Shown here: piece by piece, positions 1-8,562 of the stretch | How the letters are laid out: every line of letters starts with the position of its first letter | Numbering within the stretch: position 1 is the first letter of the stretch | Assembly (NCBI GenBank): GCA_903899945.1 | Contig: CAIULA010000042.1 | Coordinates: 1-38,744 of the forward strand | Direction of reading: 5' to 3' | Source of the DNA: an uncultured Alphaproteobacteria bacterium | GTDB lineage: Bacteria; Pseudomonadota; Alphaproteobacteria; Paracaedibacterales; CAIULA01 | Length of the DNA: 38,744 bases | The notes under the pieces: model-generated | The model's database searches: none | The model's input: only the letters and a program-made list of their open reading frames with translations | What the model was told of the DNA's origin: nothing | Translations under genes and position numbers: made by a program

Positions 1-5
1 AATAA

Positions 6-542
6 ATGCACAGTTTAATAAGATCTTATATAAATATATCAATATTTTTTCTAATTTCTACCGGGTCTCTTTGTTTCTCAAAAGAAACAGTTACCGCCGA
101 AACAAAAAATGTTGATTTACTTGCTGATACAATTTTAATCAAAAAGAGTCAGCGGAAAATGGAGCTTTATGCAAAAGAAAAACTTATCAAGGACTATGAA
201 ATTAGCCTAGGTTTTGCGCCAATAGGCCCTAAGCAACAAGAAGGGGATGGCAAAACCCCAGAGGGTGAATATACGATTACTTCAAAAAATCCGCATAGCC
301 AATTTCATTTGTCCTTAAAAATTTCTTATCCCAATGCAGCTGATAAAGAGAGTGCTAAAAAGAAAAAGCTGTCTCCTGGCAGAGATATCATGATTCACGG
401 TCTTGGAAAACGGTTTTCATACTTTGGAAAACTGCATACCCTGCATGATTGGACGCTGGGATGTATTGCTGTTACCAACGATGAAATAGAAGAAATATGG
501 AAACTTGTACAAAAAGGAACAATCGTCAAGATTGAGCCTTAA
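6..542 (+). CDS. Secreted L,D-transpeptidase family protein (YkuD domain)
   Basis: This is a YkuD-type L,D-transpeptidase. Known members make 3-3 peptidoglycan cross-links or tie proteins to the wall in the periplasm. The first ~24 residues look like a Sec signal peptide (hydrophobic run ISIFFLISTGSLCF). The catalytic signature is clear: His131-Gly132, then TLGCIAV with the nucleophile Cys153, preceded by the family's GDGKTPEGEY segment at about 80-89. At 178 residues it is a single-domain version with no LysM domain. An in-frame TAA at 3-5 directly precedes the ATG, so the protein cannot extend upstream. It lies tail to tail with parE, one base apart. Family assignment is firm; the exact wall reaction is not visible. 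Confidence 0.88.
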   Translation: MHSLIRSYINISIFFLISTGSLCFSKETVTAETKNVDLLADTILIKKSQRKMELYAKEKLIKDYEISLGFAPIGPKQQEGDGKTPEGEYTITSKNPHSQFHLSLKISYPNAADKESAKKKKLSPGRDIMIHGLGKRFSYFGKLHTLHDWTLGCIAVTNDEIEEIWKLVQKGTIVKIEP

Positions 543-543
543 T

Positions 544-2547
544 TTACACATCCACATCGCTCACAAAACGGGCATTCTCTTGGATAAATAAAAATCTGGA
601 TTCTGGATTTTTGCCCATTAATCTATTCACAAAATCAGCGTGGTGCTGAGTATTATGTTCGGGATTCAAAGAAACCCTTAACAAGGTTCGTTTGGATGGA
701 TCCATAGTGGTACTACGCAGCTGATCAACAGGCATTTCGCCCAACCCCTTAAAGCGGCTAATATCAACCTTGGTCGCCCGACTAAAGGTCGTTTTTAAAA
801 GCCTTTCTTTTTCGGCATCATCTCGCGCGTAAACGGTTTGTTGGTTATGGCTAAGACGATATAAAGGAGGCTGAGCTAAATAGACATGCCCCCCTTCGAT
901 TAACGGTCTTGTTTCTTGAAAAAATAATGTCAACAACAAAGACGCAATATGCGCCCCATCCACGTCCGCATCTGTCATAATAACAATTCGCGAATATCGA
1001 AGCTTTTTAGGATCACAATCCCGTCCCGAACCACAGCCTAAGGCTAGGATAAGGTCAGCAACTTCTTGGTTACCGCGCATTTTATCAATCGATGCCGTCG
1101 CTACGTTTAAAATCTTTCCTTTTAAAGGCAAGACTGCTTGCGTAGCCCTGTTACGAGCTTGCTTTGCAGACCCCCCTGCAGAATCCCCCTCTACCAGAAA
1201 AATCTCGCATTCACGCGGATCTGTGTTTGTGCAATCGGTTAGTTTTCCAGGTAATCTTAATTTACGTGTGGCACTTGCTCTTGCGACTTCCTTGGACTGA
1301 CGGCGACGCAAACGATCATCAGCGCGATTTAAAACATACTCAAGGATCTGATTGGCAAGTTGCGGATGATCACCAAGCCAGTGATCTAAGTGGTCCTTAA
1401 TCGCATTTTCAACCAATCGGGTGGCCCCAGATGAAGCCAGTTTTTCCTTCGTTTGTCCTTGAAATTGAGGTTGCTGAATAAAGCAAGACAGGACTACAAT
1501 TGCCCCACCATTCACATCCTCAGCTGTTAAATTCTGAATACGCTTGTTATTAACGCGCTCGCCATAATCACGGAATGATCTGGTCAAAGCTTGACGCAAT
1601 CCTGCTTCGTGCGTTCCTCCAAGCGGCGTTGGAATGGTATTACAAAACGAAGTAATTTGCCCTTCAAAAGAATTATCCGCATCCGCTGATATTGGCCAAC
1701 TAATCGCCCATTCGATTCTTCCTTGCCCATCAGGGAATACTGCCTCTCCAGAAAAGAATTCAAAAACCGGCTTTTCCTCTGATTCAGATTTTTGATCATT
1801 TCCGACTAAATCTTGCAGATAATCTAAAAGCCCACCAGGATAATGCAAAGTTGCTTTTTGTGGCGTACGATTATCTTTCAGTAAACTTGGATCGCACCAC
1901 CATTCAATCTCAGCGCCTTTAAACAAATAAGCCTTGGCTCTTGCCATTTGGAAAAGAGTTGCCGGTTTAAACTGTGCATCTTCAAAAATCTCAGGATCAG
2001 GGTGAAAGCGCATAAAAGTACCCTTAGCCCTTGTTGGTTGCTCATCCAACGTTAAAGGACTTTGGCTATGGCCCCTGCTATAGGTTTGTCTCCATCGCTG
2101 CTTCTGCCGACATATCTCGACCTCAAGCATATCTGACAGTGCATTCACAACGGAAATACCCACACCATGCAAACCACCCGAAGTACTGTAAACCTTGGAG
2201 TCAAACTTTCCGCCTGAATGAAGAGTTGTTAGGATAACTTCAAGTGCTGACAAATTCGGAAATTTAGGATGGGGATCAACGGGAATACCGCGCCCATTAT
2301 CGCGAATGCTTAAAACATTACCTGTTTCAAGACGTATCTCAATTTTACTCGCAAAGCCGGCTACGACCTCGTCCATTGAGTTATCCAAAACTTCAGCAGC
2401 TAAATGATGAAGCGCCTTTTCATCAGTTCCACCAATATACATACCAGGGCGTTTTCGAACAGGCTCTAACCCTTCTAAGACCTCAATGTCTTTGGCAGTA
2501 TAGTCTGTTTTAAGAGTAGGTACATTCTTTTGAAATAAGGTTGTCAC
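544..2547 (-). CDS. parE: DNA topoisomerase IV subunit B (ParE)
   Basis: ATPase subunit of topoisomerase IV, which with ParC decatenates daughter chromosomes. The GHKL ATPase has Glu52/Asn56 in AEVLDNSMDE, DNGRGIP at 83-89 and the lid GGLHGVG at 124-130. The TOPRIM domain has EGDSAGG at 453-459 and the metal-binding TDADVDGAH at 525-533. The N-terminal EGLEPVRKRPGMYIGGTDE, the DxALGCGSGRD-type segment near 500-510 and the C-terminal VSDVDV fit alphaproteobacterial ParE better than GyrB. It has 667 residues and no large insert. GyrB is the only serious alternative and would have to be excluded by comparison with the second paralogue, which is not in this window. No strong Shine-Dalgarno is visible ahead of the ATG. 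Confidence 0.9.
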   Translation of the reverse strand: MTTLFQKNVPTLKTDYTAKDIEVLEGLEPVRKRPGMYIGGTDEKALHHLAAEVLDNSMDEVVAGFASKIEIRLETGNVLSIRDNGRGIPVDPHPKFPNLSALEVILTTLHSGGKFDSKVYSTSGGLHGVGISVVNALSDMLEVEICRQKQRWRQTYSRGHSQSPLTLDEQPTRAKGTFMRFHPDPEIFEDAQFKPATLFQMARAKAYLFKGAEIEWWCDPSLLKDNRTPQKATLHYPGGLLDYLQDLVGNDQKSESEEKPVFEFFSGEAVFPDGQGRIEWAISWPISADADNSFEGQITSFCNTIPTPLGGTHEAGLRQALTRSFRDYGERVNNKRIQNLTAEDVNGGAIVVLSCFIQQPQFQGQTKEKLASSGATRLVENAIKDHLDHWLGDHPQLANQILEYVLNRADDRLRRRQSKEVARASATRKLRLPGKLTDCTNTDPRECEIFLVEGDSAGGSAKQARNRATQAVLPLKGKILNVATASIDKMRGNQEVADLILALGCGSGRDCDPKKLRYSRIVIMTDADVDGAHIASLLLTLFFQETRPLIEGGHVYLAQPPLYRLSHNQQTVYARDDAEKERLLKTTFSRATKVDISRFKGLGEMPVDQLRSTTMDPSKRTLLRVSLNPEHNTQHHADFVNRLMGKNPESRFLFIQENARFVSDVDV

Positions 2548-2701
2548 ATTAGTTTCCGATTTTTTAAGGCATCACTCAGTCTAGCACATCTCATACTACT
2601 CAAAATTGATCTAAATCTCAACAAAACTCCCCACTGTTAACTAAATATTAATAACCGCTACCTAATTCATATAATATCAGACAATAATATATGAGCTATT
2701 C

Positions 2702-2932
2702 ATGTATAAAATCAATTATTTACGGTATTTTATTTTAATATTATTAACAAAAACATTGCTTATTACTGGGATAAGCAATCCTGAAGCATCCGATGGTGAA
2801 GAAGAAATGGATGACTTTAGAGCCGTCGCATCCAGGCACTGCTTAAAAAATACCCCAGATATAACGACTTATTTACCAGAAGTTTTTGAAAATTTACCTT
2901 TGCCTCAAAGCCCAAACCCAAGCTTTCCATAA
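2702..2932 (+). CDS. Small possible secreted protein, unknown function
   Basis: A 76-codon open frame in the gap between parE and tRNA-Ser. I do not recognise it. Residues 5-23 (YLRYFILILLTKTLLITGI) look like a signal peptide or membrane segment. The rest is acidic and then proline-rich (LPLPQSPNPSFP), with one cysteine. A TATAAT at 2670-2675 would start a transcript about 20 bases ahead of the ATG, but the -35 is poor and the only Shine-Dalgarno hint is GAG. It could be a chance frame in AT-rich DNA. Confidence 0.35.
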   Translation: MYKINYLRYFILILLTKTLLITGISNPEASDGEEEMDDFRAVASRHCLKNTPDITTYLPEVFENLPLPQSPNPSFP

Positions 2933-3003
2933 TTATCTCGGGCTCGAACCACCCGTCTACGATTTCTATAATTAAAGAACCTTTGATCTTTTAATTATAA
3001 AAA

Positions 3004-3097
3004 TGGCGGAGAGAGAGGGATTCGAACCCTCGATACGGGTTTAAGCCCGTATAACGGTTTAGCAAACCGCCGCCTTCAGCCGCTCGGCCATCCCTCC
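3004..3097 (-). tRNA. tRNA-Ser(GCU)
   Basis: Read on the minus strand this folds as a class II tRNA. The acceptor stem GGAGGGA pairs with TCTCTCC (one G-U), followed by discriminator G and an encoded CCA at 3004-3006. The D-loop region is GGCCGAGCGGCTGAAGGC, the anticodon loop TTTGCTAAA carries GCU at 3061-3063, and the T arm holds GGTTCGAATCC. The long variable arm has a 6-base stem, TACGGG with CCCGTA, typical of serine tRNA. GCU reads AGC/AGU codons. It sits downstream of the holB-methyltransferase operon with its own promoter candidate. Confidence 0.96.
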
Positions 3098-3114
3098 GCA
3101 ATGTGTGCTTATAG

Positions 3115-3142
3115 TTTTAACGGGGCGAAGCTCAGATGTCAA
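3115..3142 (-). promoter_or_regulatory. Sigma70-type promoter candidate for tRNA-Ser
   Basis: On the minus strand a perfect -35 TTGACA (3137-3142) is followed after 16 bases by TTAAAA (3115-3120). Initiation would fall about 10 bases ahead of the tRNA 5' end at 3097. The -10 is weak, but the -35 and the placement are good. Confidence 0.5.
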
Positions 3143-3186
3143 TTAAGATAGAAAGAAAAAAGGCTTTTTTCCTTTTAAAAAATAGT

Positions 3187-3774
3187 TCAAACAACTTTCT
3201 TACGCACAATGCTACTGAGCCAAAACTCTGCAGAGCTATTCCTGGTATCAGCTGATTTCCAGGATTTAACCTCTTCAAACTCGGGCATTAAGCTAATCAC
3301 TTGACCAATACTCTTTTCTGTATGGTCATTAAAATATCGGCCATCTTTTATATATTCCCCTTCACCATATTTAAAAGACATAAACAGGACCCCGTCTGGC
3401 TTTAAGGCCTTGCAAAGCTTTTCAAGAATTTTAGGCAATATTTTGGAGTCCACATGCAACAAAGATGCATTCGCCCATATACCGTCAAACTCATCTTTAA
3501 AATCAAGATCTTCAAACGATAAATGAAGCACGGGTTTTCCAAGCAAACGGCTAGACAATTTAACCATTTCAATAGATGAATCCGCGGCAATAACATTATA
3601 CCCCTGATCTGCAAAAAACCTTGCATCCCGTCCTGAACCACAACCAGCACCTAGGATTGTCCCACCTTTTGAAATATAAGGCAAAAACTCTTTATAAAAA
3701 TGATCCATACTAACACTTATCGTGCGATTATAAAACGCCTCTGCATTTTGATTATAAAAATCTTCAGTTGTCAT
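3187..3774 (-). CDS. Class I SAM-dependent methyltransferase
   Basis: A Rossmann-fold methyltransferase of 195 residues. Motif I is ILGAGCGSGRDARFF at about 40-54. The acidic residue that would bind the SAM ribose is Asp65 in VIAADSS. A motif with FDGIWANASLLHV follows near 95-107, then ALKPDGVLFMSFKYGEGE. This matches a widespread TehB-like small methyltransferase group whose substrate is generally unassigned; I cannot name one from the sequence. It is the last gene of a tight minus-strand series (holB-metG-trmL-hemF), 21 bases after hemF, so it is probably co-transcribed with them. A weak A/T-rich hairpin at 3155-3171 may end the transcript. Confidence 0.85.
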   Translation of the reverse strand: MTTEDFYNQNAEAFYNRTISVSMDHFYKEFLPYISKGGTILGAGCGSGRDARFFADQGYNVIAADSSIEMVKLSSRLLGKPVLHLSFEDLDFKDEFDGIWANASLLHVDSKILPKILEKLCKALKPDGVLFMSFKYGEGEYIKDGRYFNDHTEKSIGQVISLMPEFEEVKSWKSADTRNSSAEFWLSSIVRKKVV

Positions 3775-3795
3775 GCTATCTCCGTTCTAAAGTCT

Positions 3796-4641
3796 CTATG
3801 GCCAACTTGCCATCGGTGGCAATGACATTAAAATCGCCTCAATATTCCCGCCAGTCTTCAGGCCAAATAAAGTTCCCCTATCATACATTAAATTAAATTC
3901 AACGTAGCGACCGCGTTTCACATATTGCTTTTGTTTATCCTCGGCTGTCCATGGCATGTTCATACGACGACGGACCAATTCAGGATAAATCTTTAAAAAA
4001 GCCTCGCCAACATTGCGTGTAAATTCAAAATCATGGTCAAAATCACCTGTGTCAAGGTTGTCATAAAAGATACCTCCTACTCCTCTGACTTCATTTCTAT
4101 GAGGAAGAAAAAAGTACTCATCACACCACAATTTGAAACGCTTATAATCCTCAGGGTCATGAATGTCACAAGCTTCTTCGAATATTTTGTGAAAATCCTT
4201 GGTGTCGGCTTCAAACTCAAAGGTTGGAGTTAAATCAGAGCCACCTCCAAACCAACTGCGCGTTGTGACAATATGGCGCGTGTTCATATGCACTGCCGGC
4301 ACAAAAGGGTTCATGGGATGAATGACAAGCGACAATCCGCTTGCCCAAAAGCGTGGATCCTCCGCAGCGCCCGGGATATGTGCCTGAAATTCCGGTGAGA
4401 ATTCCCCATAAACCGTTGAAACATTCACACCCGCTTTTTCAAACACAGCACCATTCATAATCCCCATCGTCCCCCCGCCACCATTTTCATCGCGGATCCA
4501 GGGTTTAAAATGAAATTGGCCTGGCAGGATATCGCTGCCTTGATATTCCTGTTCAATTTCTTCCAAAGCTGTGCAAATCCGCCTTTGTAAACCGGTAAAC
4601 CAATCAGATAAGGTTTGCTTTTGCTGCTGCGTTGCTGTCAT
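3796..4641 (-). CDS. hemF: Oxygen-dependent coproporphyrinogen III oxidase
   Basis: HemF uses molecular oxygen to convert coproporphyrinogen III to protoporphyrinogen IX in haem synthesis. The family signature lies near residues 170-200: [19 protein letters not shown], then IFYDNLD. The substrate-site stretches [21 protein letters not shown] (about 118-138) and [20 protein letters not shown] are also present. At 281 residues it is shorter at the C terminus than the roughly 300-residue enterobacterial form, ending soon after SLPPMASWP. This looks like the compact form rather than damage. Its first 38 bases overlap the end of trmL, and a G-rich Shine-Dalgarno (AGGGGG) precedes the ATG. The gene implies aerobic growth. 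Confidence 0.95.
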   Translation of the reverse strand: MTATQQQKQTLSDWFTGLQRRICTALEEIEQEYQGSDILPGQFHFKPWIRDENGGGGTMGIMNGAVFEKAGVNVSTVYGEFSPEFQAHIPGAAEDPRFWASGLSLVIHPMNPFVPAVHMNTRHIVTTRSWFGGGSDLTPTFEFEADTKDFHKIFEEACDIHDPEDYKRFKLWCDEYFFLPHRNEVRGVGGIFYDNLDTGDFDHDFEFTRNVGEAFLKIYPELVRRRMNMPWTAEDKQKQYVKRGRYVEFNLMYDRGTLFGLKTGGNIEAILMSLPPMASWP

Positions 4642-5092
4642 AAGATGCCCCCTTTCGTGTTTGACGAAGCGCTTCGCCTAATACCATAGAGGCAGCGATT
4701 GCAACATTCAAGGACCTAACTCCTGATAACATTGAAATTTTTAATCGGTGCGGACAGGCGTTAAACACGTCATGAGGAACACCATCACTTTCCTGTCCAA
4801 CCATTAAAATGTCAGAAGGTTGGAATTTGAAATCTAAATAATCTAACGTTGCCTTGGTATCAAGCAGAATAAGCCGCGAAGGGGCTATTTTAGAAGAAAA
4901 CTCCTCCCACGAAGGATGCCTTTTCACATTAGCAAGGTCCATATAATCCATCCCTGCCCGTTTAAGCCTAGCATCATCCCAAATAAAACCACACGGTTCA
5001 ATAATATCAATACCAACTCCCACACAAGCCCCAAGACGCATTAACGTACCGGTATTTTGCGGGATTTCTGGTTGATAGAGAGCGAGGCGCAT
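4604..5092 (-). CDS. trmL: tRNA (cytidine(34)-2'-O)-methyltransferase TrmL
   Basis: A SPOUT-class enzyme that 2'-O-methylates the wobble base of certain leucine tRNAs. At 162 residues it has the minimal TrmL length. Diagnostic segments are [14 protein letters not shown] (7-20), the knot motifs [10 protein letters not shown] (97-106) and [19 protein letters not shown] (126-144). It begins directly after metG (stop and start adjacent) and overlaps hemF by 38 bases, so translation is likely coupled. A TrmL-HemF pairing is common in alphaproteobacteria; the two reactions are otherwise unrelated. Confidence 0.93.
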   Translation of the reverse strand: MRLALYQPEIPQNTGTLMRLGACVGVGIDIIEPCGFIWDDARLKRAGMDYMDLANVKRHPSWEEFSSKIAPSRLILLDTKATLDYLDFKFQPSDILMVGQESDGVPHDVFNACPHRLKISMLSGVRSLNVAIAASMVLGEALRQTRKGASYDSNAAAKANLI

Positions 5093-6613
5093 TTATGCCT
5101 TTTCGACCCAGCGTGGGAATACACCCTTTGGTTCAGGTAACGGTGTACCTGGCTGCAAGGCTTGGTTAAATACATCCAACCCTCTCTTTGTCATTGCCAA
5201 TTGATCCAAAATCTTTTCGCTCGCAATGGGTAAAATCGGCTGCGTCAAAATAGCAATTTTGCGAATGGTTTCTGCTAAAATATATAATATAGTCTGCATG
5301 CGTTTCGGATCGGTTGCCTTTAACACCCAAGGTTTTTGCATGTCGACATACTGGTTTGCTTTGAAAATGACCTGCCAGATATGCTCTGCATGTTTATGAA
5401 AAGAAAAATTTTCCATGTTTTGTTCCAGGATTTCTGGCAAAGCATCAGCCTCGATTAATAAGTCTTTATCTTCTGCGGTATACTCTGCTGGCTGTGGAAC
5501 CTTGCCATCACATTGCTTATAAATAAATGACAATACGCGTTGCACTAAATTGCCATATGAATTAGCGAGATCACTGTTATAGCGATTAATAAGCCCAGAT
5601 AGTGAAAAATCACCATCTTGACCAAAGGAAACTTCACGCAACAAGAAATACCGAACCGCGTCCACCCCAAAAGTATTGATTAATTCAATAGGGTCAATGG
5701 TATTTCCTAAGGATTTGGAAATCTTTACCCCTTCATTTGTCCACCAACCATGCGCGAAAATCTTTTTAGGCGGTGTTAGACCCGCTGCCATTAAAAAAGC
5801 CGGCCAATAAACGGTGTGAAAACGCAGAATATCCTTACCGACCACATGCACAGATTCAGGCCAAAATTTCTTAAAATCATCAGAATTGGTATCAGGATAA
5901 CCAAGCACGGTCAGGTAGTTAGTCAAAGCATCAAGCCAAACATACATCACATGATCAGGGTCGTTTGGAACAGGCACGCCCCATTTAAAGCTTGCCCTTG
6001 AAATAGACAAATCCCTAAGGCCACTTTTCACAAAGCTAATCACTTCGTTACGGCGGCTTTCGGGTTGGATAAAGTCAGGATGTTTTTCATAAAACTCTAA
6101 AAGTTTATCTCCCCAGGCTGAAAGTTTGAAGAAATAACTTGGCTCTTCCACCCATTCAACAGGAGCACCGGTAGGAGCCTTGCCATCGATCAGTTCGCTT
6201 TCTGCATAAAAAGCCTCGTCACGAACGGAATACCATCCGGCATAGCTACCCAGATAAATTTCTCCGCGGTTAATAAGTTCAACCCACAATTGCTGCGCAG
6301 CCTTAATATGCCTTGGTTCCGTTGTTCTAATAAAATCATCATTGGTGATTTGCATCTCGACGGCTAAATGACGAAAGGTTTGAGAAACCTTGTCTACAAA
6401 ATCTTTTGGATCCATACCAGCCGCAGCTGCCGCCTTTTCAACCTTTTGCCCATGTTCATCAGTACCTGTGGCGAATTTTACATCATAACCCATAAGGCGT
6501 TTGTACCTTGCCATCGTATCGCACGCCAGAGTTGTATAGGCATGGCCAATATGCGGCGCATCATTCACATAATAAATTGGCGTTGTTATGTAAAAGTTTT
6601 TTTCGTTTGTCAT
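5093..6613 (-). CDS. metG: Methionyl-tRNA synthetase
   Basis: A class I synthetase that charges tRNA-Met. The HIGH motif is exact at 21-24 (APHIGHAY). The KMSKS loop reads KISKS at 297-301. The substrate-pocket segment ATGTDEHGQKVEKAA follows at about 48-62. The inserted connective domain lacks the paired CxxC zinc knuckles (GSYAGWYSVRDEAFY at 122-136), so this is the zinc-free short type. At 506 residues it lacks the C-terminal tRNA-binding extension of the E. coli enzyme. It follows holB by 25 bases and abuts trmL. Confidence 0.96.
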   Translation of the reverse strand: MTNEKNFYITTPIYYVNDAPHIGHAYTTLACDTMARYKRLMGYDVKFATGTDEHGQKVEKAAAAAGMDPKDFVDKVSQTFRHLAVEMQITNDDFIRTTEPRHIKAAQQLWVELINRGEIYLGSYAGWYSVRDEAFYAESELIDGKAPTGAPVEWVEEPSYFFKLSAWGDKLLEFYEKHPDFIQPESRRNEVISFVKSGLRDLSISRASFKWGVPVPNDPDHVMYVWLDALTNYLTVLGYPDTNSDDFKKFWPESVHVVGKDILRFHTVYWPAFLMAAGLTPPKKIFAHGWWTNEGVKISKSLGNTIDPIELINTFGVDAVRYFLLREVSFGQDGDFSLSGLINRYNSDLANSYGNLVQRVLSFIYKQCDGKVPQPAEYTAEDKDLLIEADALPEILEQNMENFSFHKHAEHIWQVIFKANQYVDMQKPWVLKATDPKRMQTILYILAETIRKIAILTQPILPIASEKILDQLAMTKRGLDVFNQALQPGTPLPEPKGVFPRWVEKA

Positions 6614-6638
6614 TTATGGAAACTCTGCACTCTCAATT

Positions 6639-7598
6639 TTAGGAATAAATATTAGGATTTTCGATGATCAAAAAGCAAGAGAGCATTATTTGAGTTTTGT
6701 CCAAATGTGTTGTTTTCGCGCCCTTTAAGAACGCTGTTAGCTTTTCCCAAACCAACACCCAATGGGCTCTTTCATCAGAATTGGCGCTCAAAGTCGTTTT
6801 ATAAACCCACTGTTCAATCAACCATAAAAAGCATGGATATCTTTTGGGATCTTTAGCAACTTCTTCACAAAACCTTTGTACAGGATTCATCTGCCCTTTT
6901 CTAGCCGCATCAATGATTGGGGTTAAAACTTGTATAAAGGTTAGCCCTCCGGCCTCTAGCAGAGAATAATAAAGTCCCAAGCTTCCCTTTACATAAGAAA
7001 CAAGTTCTTCAGATACCGGCTCTGTTGCAATTTGATTTAAGTCTTGCGACGTTAAAGGCGAAAAATTTAATTGCTGACAACGGGAACGAATGGTTGCCAA
7101 TACCTGACCCAAAGAATGACAAACCAATAAAAAGACCGTTTTTTGCGGCGGTTCCTCTAGAATCTTTAAAAGAGAATTGGCAGCCGCCCTATTTAATTCA
7201 TCCACTGCGTCAACAATCACAACGCGCCAGCCAGGAATTGCAGCAGATTGATGAAGAAAATCTAAAACTTTTCTGGCCTCATCAACTGAAATTTCGTTTG
7301 CCATCTCGCCTTCTTTATTTAATGCCTTTTCAATAACCAGTAAATTAGGGTACGAACCTACTTTTATTTGTCGACTAACAATATTTTCCGATAAACCTGT
7401 TGGATTTTGAGGATTCGAAGTTAGAATTTCGTTGGCAAACTGATACGCAAAAGTCCTTTTCCCAATTCCTCTTTGCCCAACCAAAAGCCAGCAAGGAGCC
7501 AAGTTTCCTGCGGTATACAGAGCCCTTAGTTTTTTCAACACATCTTGATGTCCAATCAATTCTTCTTGGGTATCTGGAGATAAATGGGATAACTGCAT
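6639..7598 (-). CDS. holB: DNA polymerase III subunit delta' (clamp loader)
   Basis: An AAA+ subunit of the clamp loader that helps place the beta clamp. It has a P-loop GQRGIGKRT near residues 44-52 (numbered from the GTG described below), a Walker-B-like VVIVDAVDELNRAAANSLLK region, and the sensor segment TIRSRCQQLNF. Both the Walker B (DAVD rather than DExD) and the P-loop (Arg after Lys) are degenerate, as usual for delta'. I chose ATG at 7598 because AGGGTGA lies 8 bases ahead. A GTG at 7610 would add four residues but has no usable Shine-Dalgarno. It is first in the operon that continues through metG. Confidence 0.88.
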   Translation of the reverse strand: MQLSHLSPDTQEELIGHQDVLKKLRALYTAGNLAPCWLLVGQRGIGKRTFAYQFANEILTSNPQNPTGLSENIVSRQIKVGSYPNLLVIEKALNKEGEMANEISVDEARKVLDFLHQSAAIPGWRVVIVDAVDELNRAAANSLLKILEEPPQKTVFLLVCHSLGQVLATIRSRCQQLNFSPLTSQDLNQIATEPVSEELVSYVKGSLGLYYSLLEAGGLTFIQVLTPIIDAARKGQMNPVQRFCEEVAKDPKRYPCFLWLIEQWVYKTTLSANSDERAHWVLVWEKLTAFLKGAKTTHLDKTQIMLSCFLIIENPNIYS

Positions 7599-7651
7599 TA
7601 TTTTTTTCACCCTGACAATCTTTTTTACTGTTTTTTAATCTTTTAGTTCTA

Positions 7652-7657
7652 TATAAT
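7652..7657 (+). promoter_or_regulatory. Candidate -10 box for the RRM protein gene
   Basis: A perfect TATAAT in an AT-rich run. The hexamer 17 bases upstream is TGTTTT, a poor -35. Initiation near 7664 would give a leader of about 75 bases ending in a good Shine-Dalgarno (AAGGAG at 7729-7734). I see no match to the CspA cold box in the leader. Confidence 0.4.
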
Positions 7658-7738
7658 ATAGAGTGGTTAAAGTCCCTTGCACTGAATGTTACTAGACCTT
7701 CACATGCCAGCGGTACGGATTATTATTAAGGAGCTCTT

Positions 7739-8125
7739 ATGAACAAGAAATTATACGTCAGCAATTTAGCCTTTACAATGGATGATGGAACCTTAGAAGG
7801 CATTTTTGCTGAAGTAGGGTCTGTTGTTTCCGCAAAGGTTATTACAGATTTTAGGTCAGGCCGCAGCAAAGGTTTTGGTTTCGTTGAAATGTCCAGTGAT
7901 GGAGAAGCGCAGGACGCAATCAAAAAATTAAATGGCTCAGAGATTATGGGGCGCACAATCAGCGTCGCAGAAGCACGCCCACAAGAACCACGCGAAAATC
8001 GTAGTGGTGGCGGTGGCGGCGGTGGTGGTTACCGCGGAAATTCTTCATCTTCTTCAAGAGGTGGAGATTATCGTGGTGGTGGAGACCATCGTGGTGGTTC
8101 CGATCGTTATTCACGCGATCGTTAA
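7739..8125 (+). CDS. RNA-binding protein, single RRM with Gly/Arg-rich tail
   Basis: A 128-residue RNA recognition motif protein. RNP2 is KLYVSNLAF (4-12) and RNP1 is SKGFGFVEM (about 44-52), giving a full RRM over residues 1-80. The tail (about 88-128) is low-complexity and rich in Gly, Arg, Ser and Tyr, with repeated RGG/RGGD units. This architecture matches bacterial Rbp proteins, often linked to cold or stress RNA handling; that role here is inference. AAGGAG stands 4 bases ahead of the ATG. It is monocistronic, between a promoter candidate and a strong terminator. Confidence 0.93.
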   Translation: MNKKLYVSNLAFTMDDGTLEGIFAEVGSVVSAKVITDFRSGRSKGFGFVEMSSDGEAQDAIKKLNGSEIMGRTISVAEARPQEPRENRSGGGGGGGGYRGNSSSSSRGGDYRGGGDHRGGSDRYSRDR

Positions 8126-8151
8126 TCATTCGAAAGCCGAATTGAAAATTG

Positions 8152-8180
8152 GGACTGCCTTTTAGGCGGTCCTTTTTTTA
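8152..8180 (+). terminator. Rho-independent terminator of the RRM gene
   Basis: The arms GGACTGCC and GGCGGTCC form an 8-pair stem with one G-U and a 5-base loop (TTTTA), followed directly by seven T residues. It lies 26 bases after the stop codon. Confidence 0.88.
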
Positions 8181-8562
8181 TTCAATATATCTTTTTCAAA
8201 ACTCAGAACCGTTATTCATAAAATTCGTCATCTTTATGTGCTATACCCCTCGTGTTTTAAATTCTGGGTTCTTTGTTTTCGGGGTCTGCGGTACTCATGT
8301 ATTTCATATACACTCCGTTCCTTGATCCTCAAACGCCTGCCAGGCTTTTTGAAACACCTTAATTTGGCTTTAGAAGGCGCAACTCTGACAAAGGAATTTC
8401 CTGAAGCAAGCTCTTATGCTTGGTAATGTCACGATGTATTCTTCGTGTTTTTTCTCTCAAAAATATATAGCAAGAATAGATCTATCATGCTATTGGTGTT
8501 CATGTGGATGGAATGCTAACGTTACATTATGCCTCTCAGAAGGCGTGACATAAGAGATATTT
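8181..8562. other. Non-coding stretch, possible dispersed element or small RNA
   Basis: This is the only gap over 300 bases in the window. A plus-strand frame (8238-8426) has no Shine-Dalgarno and an odd Cys/Leu/Arg-rich composition, so I do not call it. On the minus strand an ATG at 8305-8307 has GGAG 5 bases ahead and opens a 16-codon frame (MKYMSTADPENKEPRI) ending at 8257. A compact GCCTGCCAGGC palindrome lies at 8335-8345, followed by TTTTT. CAAGC and GCTTG arms lie near 8406-8422. The composition differs from the surrounding coding DNA. It reads like a mobile or repeated intergenic unit, but copy number cannot be seen here. Confidence 0.35.

Noticed and set aside
3796..4641. hemF as a C-terminally truncated gene
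   Set aside because: The signature regions are complete and a compact form ending near SLPPxxxWP is plausible for alphaproteobacteria; no frameshift is seen after the stop.
8238..8426. A 62-codon plus-strand frame in the non-coding block
   Set aside because: No Shine-Dalgarno, unusual composition and no recognisable fold; more likely a by-product of a structured non-coding element.
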